The position numbers and the translations under genes were made by a program. A stretch of DNA of 64,000 nucleotides, taken from contig AP025046.1 of assembly GCA_036186865.1 (NCBI GenBank), positions 38,711,834 to 38,775,833 of the forward strand. The letters are read 5' to 3'. This document shows, in pieces, positions 37,451 to 49,227 of the stretch. Every line of letters begins with the position of its first letter. Within the stretch, counting starts at the first letter, position 1. Under the pieces are notes generated by a model. That model was not told the DNA's origin and searched no databases. It saw nothing but the letters and a program-made list of their open reading frames with translations. The DNA comes from Eustoma russellianum. Its lineage: Eukaryota; Streptophyta; Magnoliopsida; Gentianales; Gentianaceae.

Positions 37451-38259
37451 AGGCTCCATTTAGGCTGAGAATGGCGTGTAACATGTCTTGAACATGTGCT
37501 GAATTTCATTTTTGTAAACCTTGTAAAATAATGCACAATAATTACACATATATGGTGAATTCCAATCAGCCCTAATTTGAATTTCTAGAACACTTTAACA
37601 TGTCTTGAATTTGTAAAAAGTGTCTAGATACCTGTTACATGTCATGCCAAAAACGTTCCATGTGTTGTGTTCGTAGTAAACCGAATTTTTGACTTTCGTC
37701 GATTACGCAATTTTTCTCTGAGTAAATTCAAACTTTTTGCACATGTTATATATATTATGTCACACATAATATACATAAAATAAATTAGATATTCAGATCT
37801 CAAAGGCTGACTTAAAAGGCACCCCATGTGCTTTAATTTTGAATTTGAAATCTCCGCAATTTGGCCTTAATTGCGGGTGATTTGTGTGTGAAAACATGGA
37901 ATGATTTCATGGATGAATTTAAAATGTGAACCACAAAATTTTTGGCTATTTTTAAAGTATACAGGCGGTCCAAATTTATGTGGCAGGTACATGACACGTT
38001 GGCGAATTTTCGGTAGTCACCCGATACGACAATTTTCGGTTTATAACCTTGTAACGTATCGTTATAATTTTTTCATCACCATGACTTATATCATATGATA
38101 TAAGACCTGAATATACTCATAAATATAAGGTGTATATAGTGGTGTGATGTCGACGTACGTTTGTAATATATGCAAAGTGTCGGTAGTACGTCAGAATATA
38201 TGTGTAATGTGCCTTTTTAAAAAAAATCTGAATACATATAATATATATATATATATATA

Positions 38260-39165
38260 TTTTTATTTAAAGCGAAATTTTATTAATGAAAAAGGGTCTC
38301 CGTTATGGTGGAGAATACCTTAATACAGCAGTGGATATCATACGAAAACCTATAATGTAAAGCTGCTATAATGTGTAATCTCCAGTCAAATATGATATGC
38401 CGCATTAAAAACTTCCCAAGTAAAACCACCCTTGTGGATAAAACATTGGTGAAGGGAAAAGCGTACATATTTATTTGAGTGGAGGGAAAGTGTGTAGGTA
38501 CAAGCACATTAATGTATAACGTCCATAAGCCTATGATGAGTTGGTCAAAGGTGGCCCCCAACGGTTGAATTGGCTGGTTGCAGTAGCTTTGGATGAAGTC
38601 ATTCATGTGTGCCGAGAGTTGGAGGTTGTGATGAAGGGCACAAGCATATGGCAGCTGGAAACCTTGCGTCGTTGTTGATTTCCCTCGACAAAACAAAGAT
38701 AATGTTGAATTAGTCACAAAACAAGATATAGGGAGCAGCATTAGTGTAGTGTAATTCCAAAAGCGTACCGATGTTGCCCGAAGTCCATAGACTGTGGGCA
38801 ACAGAAAGAAATAAACGCAGTGGCTATATGAAGAGAAGGATAGAAGGTATACCCGCGTTGCCCGCATACAAAGAATGCAGGCAACCAAGCAACGTATCCA
38901 GCTTTGTATATTACGTTCTGAGCGCATGGATGTGTCCATCTGTTTGATAAAAACCACGTGCCGAATGCGGTAACTGGTTGGCATATGTAAACAGACAAGT
39001 AGCAGGGTGCAGTCGAGCATGTTGACAGATGTGGTGCGCCACCATGTTAATCTCTCTAGGGATATGATGTAGCGAACTTCCCGTCAAATGCAAGAGTTGA
39101 ACGAGCCTAGTGTACTCCGGAAGCGCGGTGATTGTATTGTCCGTCAACTGCGTAAGTTGGTGACA
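38260..39165 (-). mobile_element. 5'-truncated L1 LINE copy (RNase H end plus 3' UTR)
   Basis: On the minus strand, 38911-39147 encodes the end of the RNase H domain (LHHIPREINMVAHHICQHAR), matching the element at 24842-30883. The rest matches that element's 3' UTR, and the poly(A) end appears as T-rich sequence at 38260-38268 next to a (TA)n run. A 245-codon open frame (38283-39020) lies in the 3' UTR part. The copy is clearly diverged from the first L1. Confidence 0.8.
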
Positions 39166-39514
39166 GGAGTAGGAGGGAGACTTTCCATTTCCAAGTTTGT
39201 TGGCATAATGCTTTGTCCAAATATATCTCCATTTAATGAACTAGTTAGTTCATTAACTTAAGTACTTCATTTAATGAACTAGTTTAGTTCATTAATTGTG
39301 GCACTTGAAAATAGTTCAAAAACAAAAATGTTTGCCATATGATGTAAGCTTTAACACTTCATGTCTTGTTAGTACGGCAACAATATATATAAAGAATATG
39401 AGGCATGTATATCACAAAAACGTGTCAAGTAATATTTTTGTCATGCATTTCATAGACTCGTACTATTTAAATCATGCATTTGTAAATCATTCAAACACTT
39501 TTTTTCAACACTAA

Positions 39515-42122
39515 GGTGTCCATATATATGACCTATACCTCGTTAACCTTAATCTTATGTCTCCATAAACTCCTATCCGGGACCATGTCCTCAGAGAGGT
39601 GCAAATCTAGTAGGTCGTGCCTAATCTGCTCATCCCAAGTTAGTTTGGGCCTACCTTCACTCCTATTCCCCTCTACAATGAGGCTTTCATTTGCTCTGAC
39701 CGACGTCGTTATCTATCTCCGCTTAACATGCCCAAACCATCTCATTATTCCCTCCTTTATCTTATCTGCAATACTAGCCACGCCTAACCTTTCTCGAAAC
39801 ACCTCATTTCTGATCACGTCTAGCCTTGTATACTCACGCATCCACCTCAACATCCTCATCTCTGCCATTTCCATCTTCTGTAATTGTGACCTCTAGATGG
39901 CCTAGTAGTTTGTCCCATATAGCAGTGCCGGTCACATTGCCACCCTATAAAATTTTCCATTTAATTTAGTTGGGAAATTCTTGTCATACAGCACCCCTGA
40001 GGCCGCCCTCCATCTACACCAGTCTGCTTGAACTTGATGTGCTATATCACTATCTATGTCCCTATTCTGCTGCACAAATGATCCTAGGTACTTGAACTTA
40101 CTTACCTGTGGTACCACTTGACCATCGATGGTGAGCTGGTTATTCTCACTGTCGGCTATGCTGCTGAAGTCGCAGTGCAGATACTCGGTCTTAGAGCGGC
40201 TAATCCGTAAGCCTTTTCTCTCTAAAACACCTCTCCACTGCTCTAATCTCATACTCAAGGTGTGTCTACTCTCTGCCACTAATACAATATCGTCAGCAAA
40301 AAGCATACACCACGGAACTGTCTCCTGTATAGGCTTTGACAACTCGTCAAGGACAATTGCAAAAAAGAAGTGGGCTCAACGCAGACCCTTGATGTAGGTC
40401 AACCTCCACCGGAAAGAAGTTTGTATTCACCGCAGGCGTACGAATGGTTGTTTTCGTCCTAGCATACATATCTCTAATTATGTCTATATACTTCATAGGG
40501 ATCCCTCTCGCATCCAGGCTATCCCAGATCAGGCTACATGGCACACTATCATATGCTTTTTCAAGATCGATGGAAACCATATGTAAATCGCGCTTCTTCT
40601 CCCTATACTTCTCCATTAATCTCCAAGAATGTGTATTACTTCCGTAGTTGAGCTTCCTGGCATAAAACCAAATTGGTTCACCACAACCTGAGTTTCTCTC
40701 CTAATTCTAGTGTCGATTACTCTCTCTCATAACTTCATGGTATGACTTAGCAACTTAATCCCTCTATAGTTCCCACAACACTGTGCGTCTCCTTTGTTCT
40801 TATATAGGGGAGCCACGACACTCTTTCTTCACTCATCTGGCATCTTTCCAGTTTTGTAAATACGATTGAACAGAGTAGTTAGCCATTTAACCCCTTTCTC
40901 TCCCAAATACTTCAATGCCTTAATGGGTATGTTATCTAGGCCGACTGCTTTAACTCTTCCCATCTTCTTCGTTGCTCTCATCACCTCTCCTTATGTGATG
41001 CTCTGACAGTCAGAGTTATTATGTTGTCGTTGTTGGTTATTGATGCTTTCTCGTTCTTCGTAGTCAGCACTACCGCCGTTGAAAAGATTATGAAAGTATG
41101 TTTGCCATTTCAACTTGATGTCTTGTGCTTTGACTAATACAAGTCCATCTTCTCCTTTTATAAACTTTCTGCCTCCTAGGTCCTGCCTCTTTCGATCTAT
41201 AGCTTTGGCAATCTTGTACATATCTTGCTCTCCGTCTTTTGTTTCTAGTCTTTCATACATTTTTTTATAAGATGCAGTCTTTGCCCCTGTCACTACCTTC
41301 TTCGCCTCCTTCCTGGCGATTTTGTAATTCTCCTTCAATCTCACTTTCTCTTCCCCATTTGTGCAGCTTAGCAGCTCTCTAAAAGTCCTCTGTTTGTCTT
41401 TTATTTTTTGTTGTACCTCCTCGTTCCACCACCACGTCTCTTTATGTACGGACGTCTTTACTGTTGTTACCCTAAGCGTTTCTCTCGCTGCATGAGTAAT
41501 AGTAGTCGATATAGCCTCCCACATCTGACTTGTGCCATCACCCAGACGATCTAGTTTTGCGGAGATGACCTTGTCTCTGAATATATTAATTTTTTCGTCT
41601 TTCAAGCTTCCCCATCGAATCCTGGGTGGGAATTTTCCAACCTGCTTACTTAGCTTTTGGCTCAATGCTATAACTAACACTAATAAACGGTGTTGCGTCC
41701 CCGCTGTCTCCCCTAGTATAACCTTGCAGTCCCTCCACAATCGTCGATCTTCGCGCCTCATCAGAAAATAGTCAATCCGTGTGTTATGTCCTCCACTGCT
41801 AAAAGTAATCAAATGCGATTCTTTTTTCTTAAAAAACAAGTTTATAATGACTAGGTCATGGGCCACTACTAGGTCTAGCAGATCTCTACCCTGTTCGTTT
41901 GTATCTCATTAACTAAACCCACCATGTGCCGACTGAAAACCATCGCTATCCTTTCCAATGTGTCCATTAAAATCACCTCCGATGCAAATTCGTTCCTCCA
42001 TGGGTATTGACTTTAACACTACATCTAAGCAATCCCAAAACCCTTTCTTCTCCTGTTCTCCTAGTCCCACCTGGGGTGCATAGGCGCAAATCACTGCAAC
42101 TACCTCCTTATTTAGTACTAAC
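39515..42122 (-). mobile_element. RTE-type LINE, 5'-truncated, broken
   Basis: Flanks TTCAACACTAA (39504-39514) and TTCAACACTAA (42123-42133) form a perfect 11-bp target-site duplication. On the minus strand the endonuclease appears first (VICAYAPQVG, GGDFNGHIG, 41909-42110), then GHNTRIDYFLMRR (about 41750). RT shows SIDLEKAYDSVP and HQGSALSPLLF in 40347-40616 and LFADDIVLV in 39932-40342. The C-terminal tail with a WMREYT-like block continues to about 39560. Frameshifts separate these parts. The copy starts inside the endonuclease and ends without an obvious 3' tail. Confidence 0.85.
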
Positions 42123-42133
42123 TTCAACACTAA

Positions 42134-43089
42134 AATCATCATCATATTCTTTATTTATTTCAAGTTCACCAAATTCATTGAATTTCACATGTATAGATTT
42201 TAAAATTTGTCTAGTGACAGGATCATAACATCTATAACCCTTAGGATTCACAGTATATCCGACAAAGATACATTCAATATATTTAGACTCAAATTTATCT
42301 AGATTATCTTTTGTGTTTAATACAAAACATTTACATCCAAAAACAAGAAAATAATCAATCTTTACCATACGATCATTTAAAATCTCATATGGTATTTTAT
42401 TAATTTTCTTTCTAATTGATAAATGGTTAATTATATAACATGCACAATTTACGGCTTCCACCCATAAAAATCTGCAGTTGATTTTCACAAAGTGTGGTTC
42501 TTATTTCTTGCAACGTCCTATTCTTTCTTTCAACTACACCATTTAATTCTGGCGTTCTAGGTGATGAAAATTCATGCCTAATACCTTTTTCTTCACAAAA
42601 TGCAATCATATCTTTATTTTTAAATTTGCCGCCTCTATTGCGCCTAATCTTTTTCACATTTACACCATATTTATTTTCAAGTTGCTTTATTAATTTAGCA
42701 ATCTCAATGGCACTATCATCTTTATTTACAAGAAATAAAGTCCATGTATAACGAGAAAATTCATCAATGATAATGCATGCATAGTGTCGCCCTCCAAGTC
42801 TTCTAGTACGACTAGGACCAAACTAATAAATATGTAATAATTCCAAGACTCTAGATGTGCTAATCTGATTCCTAGACTTAAGTGATTCACGTGTTTGTTT
42901 GCCCTTAATACATGATTCACACAACTTAAAGTTGTCCAAATCAAGTTTAGGCGTTCCTCGTACTAGATTTTTGTGTCGAAGTTTTTCAAGAGTGGAGATG
43001 CCAATGTGTTCTAAAGGTCTATGCCATAAATTCACATTCGCTTCATTTGACATAAAATACTTTACTTTAGCATCTAACATATCATCCAT
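42134..43089 (-). pseudogene. Element A integrase, inactivated
   Basis: 42823-43089 holds the pre-integrase box NLWHRPLEHIG and the LELLHIY start of the core: the first catalytic Asp is Tyr, followed at once by a stop. 42427-42657 reads IRRNRGGKFKNKD, where the second catalytic Asp is Asn (codon at 42637-42639, minus). The third residue Glu survives in NGVVERKNRTLQE. The C-terminal region (42134-42488, VFGCKCFVLNT) is open up to the RTE insertion. Two of three catalytic residues are gone. Confidence 0.85.
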
Positions 43090-43460
43090 AGATAATGTAA
43101 AAAAATTTCCTTCTCTTTTTTCCTTTTAATACTGTTTCTCCATTTTCATTAACAGTGTTGCAATATGGGTGGGAAAAACACACATCAAAACCAATATCAA
43201 GAAATTGTGAAATACTAAGCAATTTGTAGGATATGTTGCTTACCAAGAATACGTTGGAAATCTGAAGGGTGCTTGGATTTCCGATTGTTCCCTTTCCAAT
43301 TATTTTGCCTTCGTTGTTATCTCCTAAGGTTATGGATCCTACTTTTGTAACCTTCATTAACTTTGAGGATATGGTTGGATCACCTGTCATGTGTCTTGAA
43401 CAACCACTGTCAAGGAACCACTTGTTTGCTACATATTTCGATTTATATAATCCCTGCAAA
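43082..43460 (-). pseudogene. Element A protease
   Basis: The minus-strand frame contains WFLDSGCSRHMTGDP with the catalytic Asp intact, a TLGDNNEGKIIGKG flap-like stretch and the SNVFLVSNISYKLLSIS block. It runs on into the pre-integrase region after a shift near 43085-43130. This protease motif is better kept than that of element C. Confidence 0.8.
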
Positions 43461-44400
43461 GTGTAACAATCATTTAAGTACCCTTTATTTTGGGTCCTTA
43501 AGGGTTAGTTATTCAACACTTTACAAGAGTATCTTTTGGTACCCAAACATGGGTGACCTTTTTTGGTCTTACAAGAGAAGAGAAGAAAGATGAAGAAGGA
43601 ATAGAGAACATGTTGTGATCACTTCTATTTGGCCTATAATGGCTAAACCTATCATTGTAAAAATATGGTGATTTTCGGCTTTGATATGCATTTCGGTTTG
43701 CAAGCAAGGTGCATGATCTAGATGCATTAATACAATATGAATTTCATGTATGCATAAATGACTTTCTTTCTTATTTATATGGAACTTGATTATACTTACC
43801 ATGTGATGAAAAAGAAATAGTACGACGTGATACAATAGGTAACTCGCTAGTTTGTGTTGTTGCCTTCTTAGACTTTAAAATCATTTTAAATACATGTGGT
43901 TTCTTAGATGAAGATAAAAAAAAATTTGTAGATTTTCTTTATTTCCGATTATCTTCAATGTACCCTAATCCGGTTTTGTCAGATTCATGCTTTTCAGAAG
44001 AGATGAGACGATCTAACATGCAAGTTCCTGTATCAAATTGTTTTACTGTCTTTTTAGATCTGCGTTTCTTGATATCAAATCTGAGATCTTTTGTTTCATT
44101 ACAACATTTTCGGATGTCAAAGATTCAATTTTAGATCTCAATAAGTTAATCAGACTCGACAACTCCTCTTTTGAATCGTTTAATTGAGTTATAAGATTTT
44201 TGTTAGAAGATTTTAACAATTTCTTATCTTCAGTTAAGCGTTTCTTTTGCAAGAGTCTTAGAAAACTCATGTAACTCAAGATAGTGAACATACAAATCAT
44301 TATAAGATGGTTAAGATTTAGAATTTACCTCACTATCAAAAGGTGGAAACCTTTGGCTTGACATACCTTCTTGCTTGGTTTTGTGCCTAGTGGATGCCAT
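43461..44400 (-). pseudogene. Element A gag remnant, capsid and knuckle deleted
   Basis: The minus-strand ATG is at 44398-44400, opening MASTRHKTKQEGMSSQRFPPF. Within about 30 codons the sequence jumps to SYNDLYVHYLELHEF and the coiled coil of 44043-44300 (SLINLLRSKIESLTSENVVM), which normally lies after the zinc knuckle. The capsid core and CCHC knuckle are therefore missing. 43513-43707 carries a Tyr/Arg/Ser-rich part ending in HVWVPKDTLVK, the box just before the protease. Confidence 0.7.
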
Positions 44401-44455
44401 CTCACAAAGATTGTTAGATCTTCTTGTTGTGAGTGAACCTTGGTCTGATAACACT
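44401..44455 (-). other. Element A leader and degenerate primer binding site
   Basis: GGTCTGATAACACT at 44442-44455 (plus) is a worn version of the complement of TGGTATCAGAGC, next to the LTR end at 44456. Confidence 0.65.
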
Positions 44456-47400
44456 TTTCGGACCTGTATAGTACCAATTTCAGATTAAAACTCAAAGTGT
44501 AAGGAAACGTTTTTACTTGGACTCTCTCAACCGATGAAAAACTTTCCTTTAGAATGAAAAATTAATTCGTATTTAATGACAACTCCAAATGGTCTGAAAA
44601 TTTTACGAAATGTTCCCTAAGATGTCTAATTTAATGGGTTGAAATAGTTTTTCAAAATTCCTTTGGAAAGTATATCAACCACGTTGATGTTCTAAACTTT
44701 TGCCACTCTAAAAATCATATTGCACTAGTCTCACAATTAAACGTTTAGATGACTTATACTTATCCAAATTCAAAGAAACTTGTCTTAAATGAAACCCAAG
44801 ACTTTATATATGTCTGTGCAAAATTTGACAATTTTTGAAAAGCTTTTGCTATTTTCTCAGTAGCGTTGAGAACGTTGCCAAAGCAGAAACTGAACATAAA
44901 AGTGCTGAAAGTAATAACACCAAGATTTTTATACTGGTTCGGTTAATGCGACTTATTCTAGTCTTCGAGGACATCTTCCTCGGCATTCACTAATCACTAA
45001 AAACACCTTAGAACAAGGGTACATGGAGTTATACACCAACTCCTTTAATGTCCACCCCGTTTACAAAGAACAACAACGACAATATACAAAAGCACCACCA
45101 CCTCACTAATGAAGGTTTGATCACTCCTTGATCAACCTTCTACAAGAATGGAACGTGTATGGGTCGTATGGAGGAAGCCTATACAGATTATGGAATGTGT
45201 AATTGATAGGCTTAAGGCTATGTGCAAGAGAAAAAGAGAAGTTTTGCATTGCACTTGATAGAATATGAAAATGAGTCTTGTCTTGTGTTTGATCATCTCC
45301 CTCTCTTTTGTAGCAGGGTGCATGCCCCTAGGGCTGAGAAGAGTACTGAGGAATTGTCTTGAATGCCCTTGGAAGAAGCCTTGCAAAGCCTTGTGACATA
45401 CCTTTGCTTATTTGGCCAGACATGATTGGACAAGTCGTTACACCCCGACTCCTGCTATGTTCGTAGATTTGATTATATCGTCGTACCGTGTTTGATATAA
45501 TATGTGTATGTGTGCCATAAATAAAACTTAAGAACTACTAAATTACTCTAATAGGTGTAAGAATAATTAAATAGGCATATAAAGAAATGGTACAACTTTT
45601 CAACAACAACAACATTACCCTATGGCGGAGTATGGGGGTCAGATGTACGCAACCATACCTATGTGTTAGAAACACATGGAGGTTATTTTCTGATGACCCG
45701 TATGAGCTTCAAGCTGTGTCGATCAACTATTACTTCACAATATAAGAAGCGCAACCAATATAAGAAACACATAAATGGTACAACTTTTATTAGGAATTAA
45801 TTTAAAGAAAAAAGAAAGAAACACATAAGGGGGAAAAATGGTAAAAATTTCTACCCACTTTCACCCCTAACCCTATCAGGCCACCCTTCATATTTTTCCC
45901 CAAAATTTCCTCATTTTTCCCCTTTTTAATTTCTTCCTCATCATTACCATTTCTTACACAAAGAAAAGCCTTACCTACTCAAATTTCATGTACAATATTT
46001 TTATCCCCACTCACAACCTAAACCAAGAATTATCATCCTTTGCCATCGACTACCCATTCTCGGCCAAACTAAGGATGGAATACATAAACACAACTTCTTC
46101 ACAAAGTCCATTTCATTTCGTCAACTCCTCTCTCTCTCTCTTCAATTCTCTATACCACACATCCCTCTCTCTCTAAAAATCAAACTTTCTCACCCTCCAA
46201 ACTCTTCCCACCTGAAAACACTCAAGGCAAGAAGAGGTGAATTCCTGCAACTTTCAAGTGGGAAATCAAGTGTCCAAACACAATAAGCATCAAGGTAAAT
46301 ACTTTATCATTCTTTTTCACATCCTTCTCACCATCCATCTTCCATAAAACACTCAACTCACCTCCATTTTAGGCCCTTGACCATGAGCACCATCAAGGAG
46401 GTAGGAAAAGTTGCTAAGTTGAACAAAGCAGGAATCTTCAAGCCATTCAAAGGTAAGATTCATTAAGGTTGAGTTTTAGAACATTCGTAACTTCTTCTCC
46501 TTCAAAATCACTAAATCTTCACCCCTTTTAGGCCATCTAGTCCGTGTACCCCCTACAGCAAAGAAAGAAGGAATCTTTCACCCTTAGGTGTAAGATTCAA
46601 GAACAAAGGTATTCCTCTTAGCTTGTTCATGAATTTTTAAAAATGAGTCTCCTATAATCATATCACAAGATGGATCATGCATGCATATTTTCAAATGAAG
46701 TCTTCATCACAATGATATAAAAAGTGTACTTGCATGCCCAATCTATGTGTGATTCTGTGAAGTATTTATGTAGATTCATGCATATGGCTAGGATGATATC
46801 TACGAAAATCATGCTTGGCAAAATATTGGTATACTCAGCCCCCTCAAGGGTGTGCATAGAATATAAGAGAGGTCCTAGGCATGCATCCTCTATTTCCATG
46901 GAAGTGGAGGTAGCTTAGTGCACTTTCTTGAAAAAGTGTACTAAGAATCTTACTTTGTATCACTTTATGTATGTGTTTTGGATGATCATCAATCTCATGA
47001 ATTCATATGTTTTCTAGTATATTTGCATGATTATGGACATGATTTAGTATGATTATGGTGCATCATAAATCATACTACAATACATTCCATAAAAGATAGC
47101 GCTTTTATTGATCATCACTTTATTTTTATGCTTTTTCCTCTTAAGACGGGGCTATTTTAGCCTCCATCATTAGGAATGATTTCATCACCATCATCATGTT
47201 GTGTATCTTGATGATCATGGCCTAAGGAGGTGTATTTTCGTAGGTTTCATTCTCTTATGTATTTGCATGTAACTTGCATCATGATCATCACCATGATCAT
47301 GGTTCGTATGATCATGATTATGGTGGATGTGACCATACTTGAATCTTAACATGTTAAGATCATGAAATAAACGCATCATCATGTACCATCATGATATATA

Positions 47401-49227
47401 TTTATGATAGCTTAAAGTACAAGAGGGATGTCATCATTCTAGCATGTTTGTGACATTGAACCAAGTTGAAAAAACAAGATATGTGTGTATGGTAACTCAC
47501 GGCCAAGAGGCCAAATTGAGTACCTTTATGATGATCTACATTTATTTGAGTGTACCTATGTAAATACATGTATAATTTATATTATATAAGAGGTAAATCA
47601 AGGAATGATCAAATCAATAAATTGGAAAAGAATGACACACTAAAATAGGGATGTTTTGGCTATTTGGCCGAAAACAACCTATAAGGACTAAATGGTATTG
47701 TCCAAGCTTAAGAATCATGAAAAGTGGACTGTTTTGGAGGTCTTTAAAATTAAATAAGTAATGGACATATTAATAGAATAAAATTAGTGGTTATGAACCC
47801 AAAAAGGGGCTGTTTTAGACAAGAAAACTGAAGCCATTTGAATATGCGCAAAATAGTCATTTCACATAAGAGCATGACATGAAAAATGAGTAAGTAATGG
47901 ACTTAGGGACTGAGATGATTAGAGACCTAAAACCAGTCCAGAAACCGAGAATTCACATATGCATATGTCAACATGACTTTCAAAACAACAGTTTTTGTCA
48001 AACGATCACATTTATGAAATGGTTATTACATAAGATGTTTTAAACGGACTTTTATGAATAAGAACCGTACTGCAAGACGATTGATTCTATATGAATTATA
48101 TATGCTTATGTTGGCTGAGTGTAACACCTTGTCCAAGGCAAGGGATCTCCGCCATTATGATACATGTACGATGTTCTGTTTAAGGAGAGCTTGTACTCGT
48201 GTCGATGTTTTGTTTTGTGTATTTTATGATGCTTCCACTATTCGATACATGTTTATGACGATGTGTATACAGATGCTATCGACACCTTGTACTTCTCATA
48301 GCAGAGTATGACTGGTGCACCTTGTCGAGATCCTAGTCCCTGGCGGGGCGCTACACAAGTGATGTGTCTTCTTCTTATTGTCACTCTATGATAGGGTCTT
48401 CATTATGCCACCTTGGCACATAATATATGACATGAAATTACCCAAAAAAATCTAAAAACAATTTGAATTTCAAATATCTTGATTGCCAATCAATCATAAG
48501 TGTGATAGCTTCTCATTTTTAGAATGATTTTGAACCTTGAAATGCGACTCCAGAGAAATGCCCACATGCTAAAAATCTCAGCATTTCTTTTGAATTTGAA
48601 ACACTACCTTGTGTCTCTTGATTTCCATCAATACTTGCATTCTTTTGTGGATCGTTCTCCACCAATCATAGTACAATATGAGCTCCACCTAGGCTCCAAA
48701 TCAGCTCCATTCAGCCGTCCAACTCAGCATACATGTGCTAAAAACCGTTTTTGAATTTCGAAAAATAATGATGTAGTATCTTCATATACCTGGTATATTT
48801 CAATCATCATTTAAATTTTTTTTCTAGAATATTCCAATATATGTCTTGGATGTTTAAGACATGTCTAGATACAAGTCACAAAGTGTAGCAAAAAAATGTC
48901 TTCCTAAGAGTGGAGAACAAATAAATTTTCGACTTCCGTCGATTAGGTGATTTTTCCTTAATTTATCACAAACCCCTTAGACATGAAAAATGTGGTATAC
49001 ATCATATAATATACATAATATAATGTATAATTTCATCTCCAAAAGGTGTCACAAAAATCGGCCATAAGGTGTAATAATTTGAATTTGATTTTTCAAGAAA
49101 TCAAGCAGAATGATAGGCAATTGATATATGTAATTATGGTATGACTTTGGTGTTGTATTTGACATGCGGTACATGAAATTTTTATGTATTTGGAGTATAT
49201 ATTTGCTGGTCATCTTTGTATGGTAAG
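44456..49227 (-). repeat. Element A 5' LTR, with solo LTR F inside; outer end truncated
   Basis: It starts TTTCGGACCTGTATAG. Relative to 2197-4149 it lacks about 200 bp after AGTACCA. 44456-45435 and 48356-49227 are LTR A; between them is F with CAAGT duplications. The last A-matching bases are TATGGTAAG (49219-49227); the final part of the LTR (U3 start) is missing. Confidence 0.8.
45436..48355. mobile_element. Solo LTR F (probable Ty3-gypsy) with target-site duplication CAAGT
   Basis: This is a 2920-bp block starting CGTTACACC (first base probably mutated from T) and ending GGGGCGCTACA. CAAGT precedes (45431-45435) and follows (48356-48360), and the uninterrupted site is seen in the other A LTR at 3385-3395. 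No coding region is present: the open frames at 45988-46176 and 48054-48311 are not protein-like. CT-rich runs and repeated ATCATCATGATCATG-type segments (47160-47310) fill part of it. Confidence 0.8.

Larger units (their letters stand above)
35007..39510 (-). repeat. LTR D: chimeric SIRE-type LTR with insertions
   Basis: 35007-35701 matches the A 5' LTR (44755-45435), including the insertion point of solo LTR F. 35702-37450 is a truncated copy of F. From 37450 to 39510 the sequence follows family E (60890-62084) more closely than family A: AACATGTGCTGAA, CTAGAACACTTTAA and the 20-bp palindrome at 38085-38104 are shared with E only. It ends TTTTTCAACA like an LTR start on the minus strand. 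An L1 fragment interrupts it at 38260-39165. Confidence 0.65.
2197..49227 (-). mobile_element. Element A: SIRE/Maximus-type Ty1-copia retrotransposon, fragmented
   Basis: The 3' LTR starts on the plus strand with TGTCGGACCTGTATAG at 2197 and ends at 31270, followed by a polypurine tract. The 5' LTR starts with the matching TTCGGACCTGTATAG at 44457, preceded by a degenerate primer site. These terminal bases are shared by the two LTRs and differ from family E (TTGGATCTGCAAGG), which is why the two are paired. The coding region is in two pieces (31288-32215 and 42134-44400). The right end fades at 49227, so no duplication can be checked. It lies inside the 3' LTR of element O. Confidence 0.75.

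Noticed and set aside
38283..39020. 245-codon minus-strand frame as a host gene
   Set aside because: It lies in the 3' UTR of a truncated L1 copy and resembles the same part of the other L1; no host protein motif is seen.
40128..40647. Plus-strand frames within the RTE LINE
   Set aside because: These are antisense to recognisable RT motifs (FADD, QGSALSPLLF) on the minus strand.
46675..46899. Frame repeated at 36953-37177, first taken as a conserved small gene
   Set aside because: Its conservation comes from two near-identical copies of solo LTR F.
35007..49227. LTR D and the 44456 LTR as the simple LTR pair of one element
   Set aside because: They share family A sequence and F on the left, but D switches to family E sequence after 37450, while the terminal bases and right part of the 44456 LTR match the 2197 LTR.
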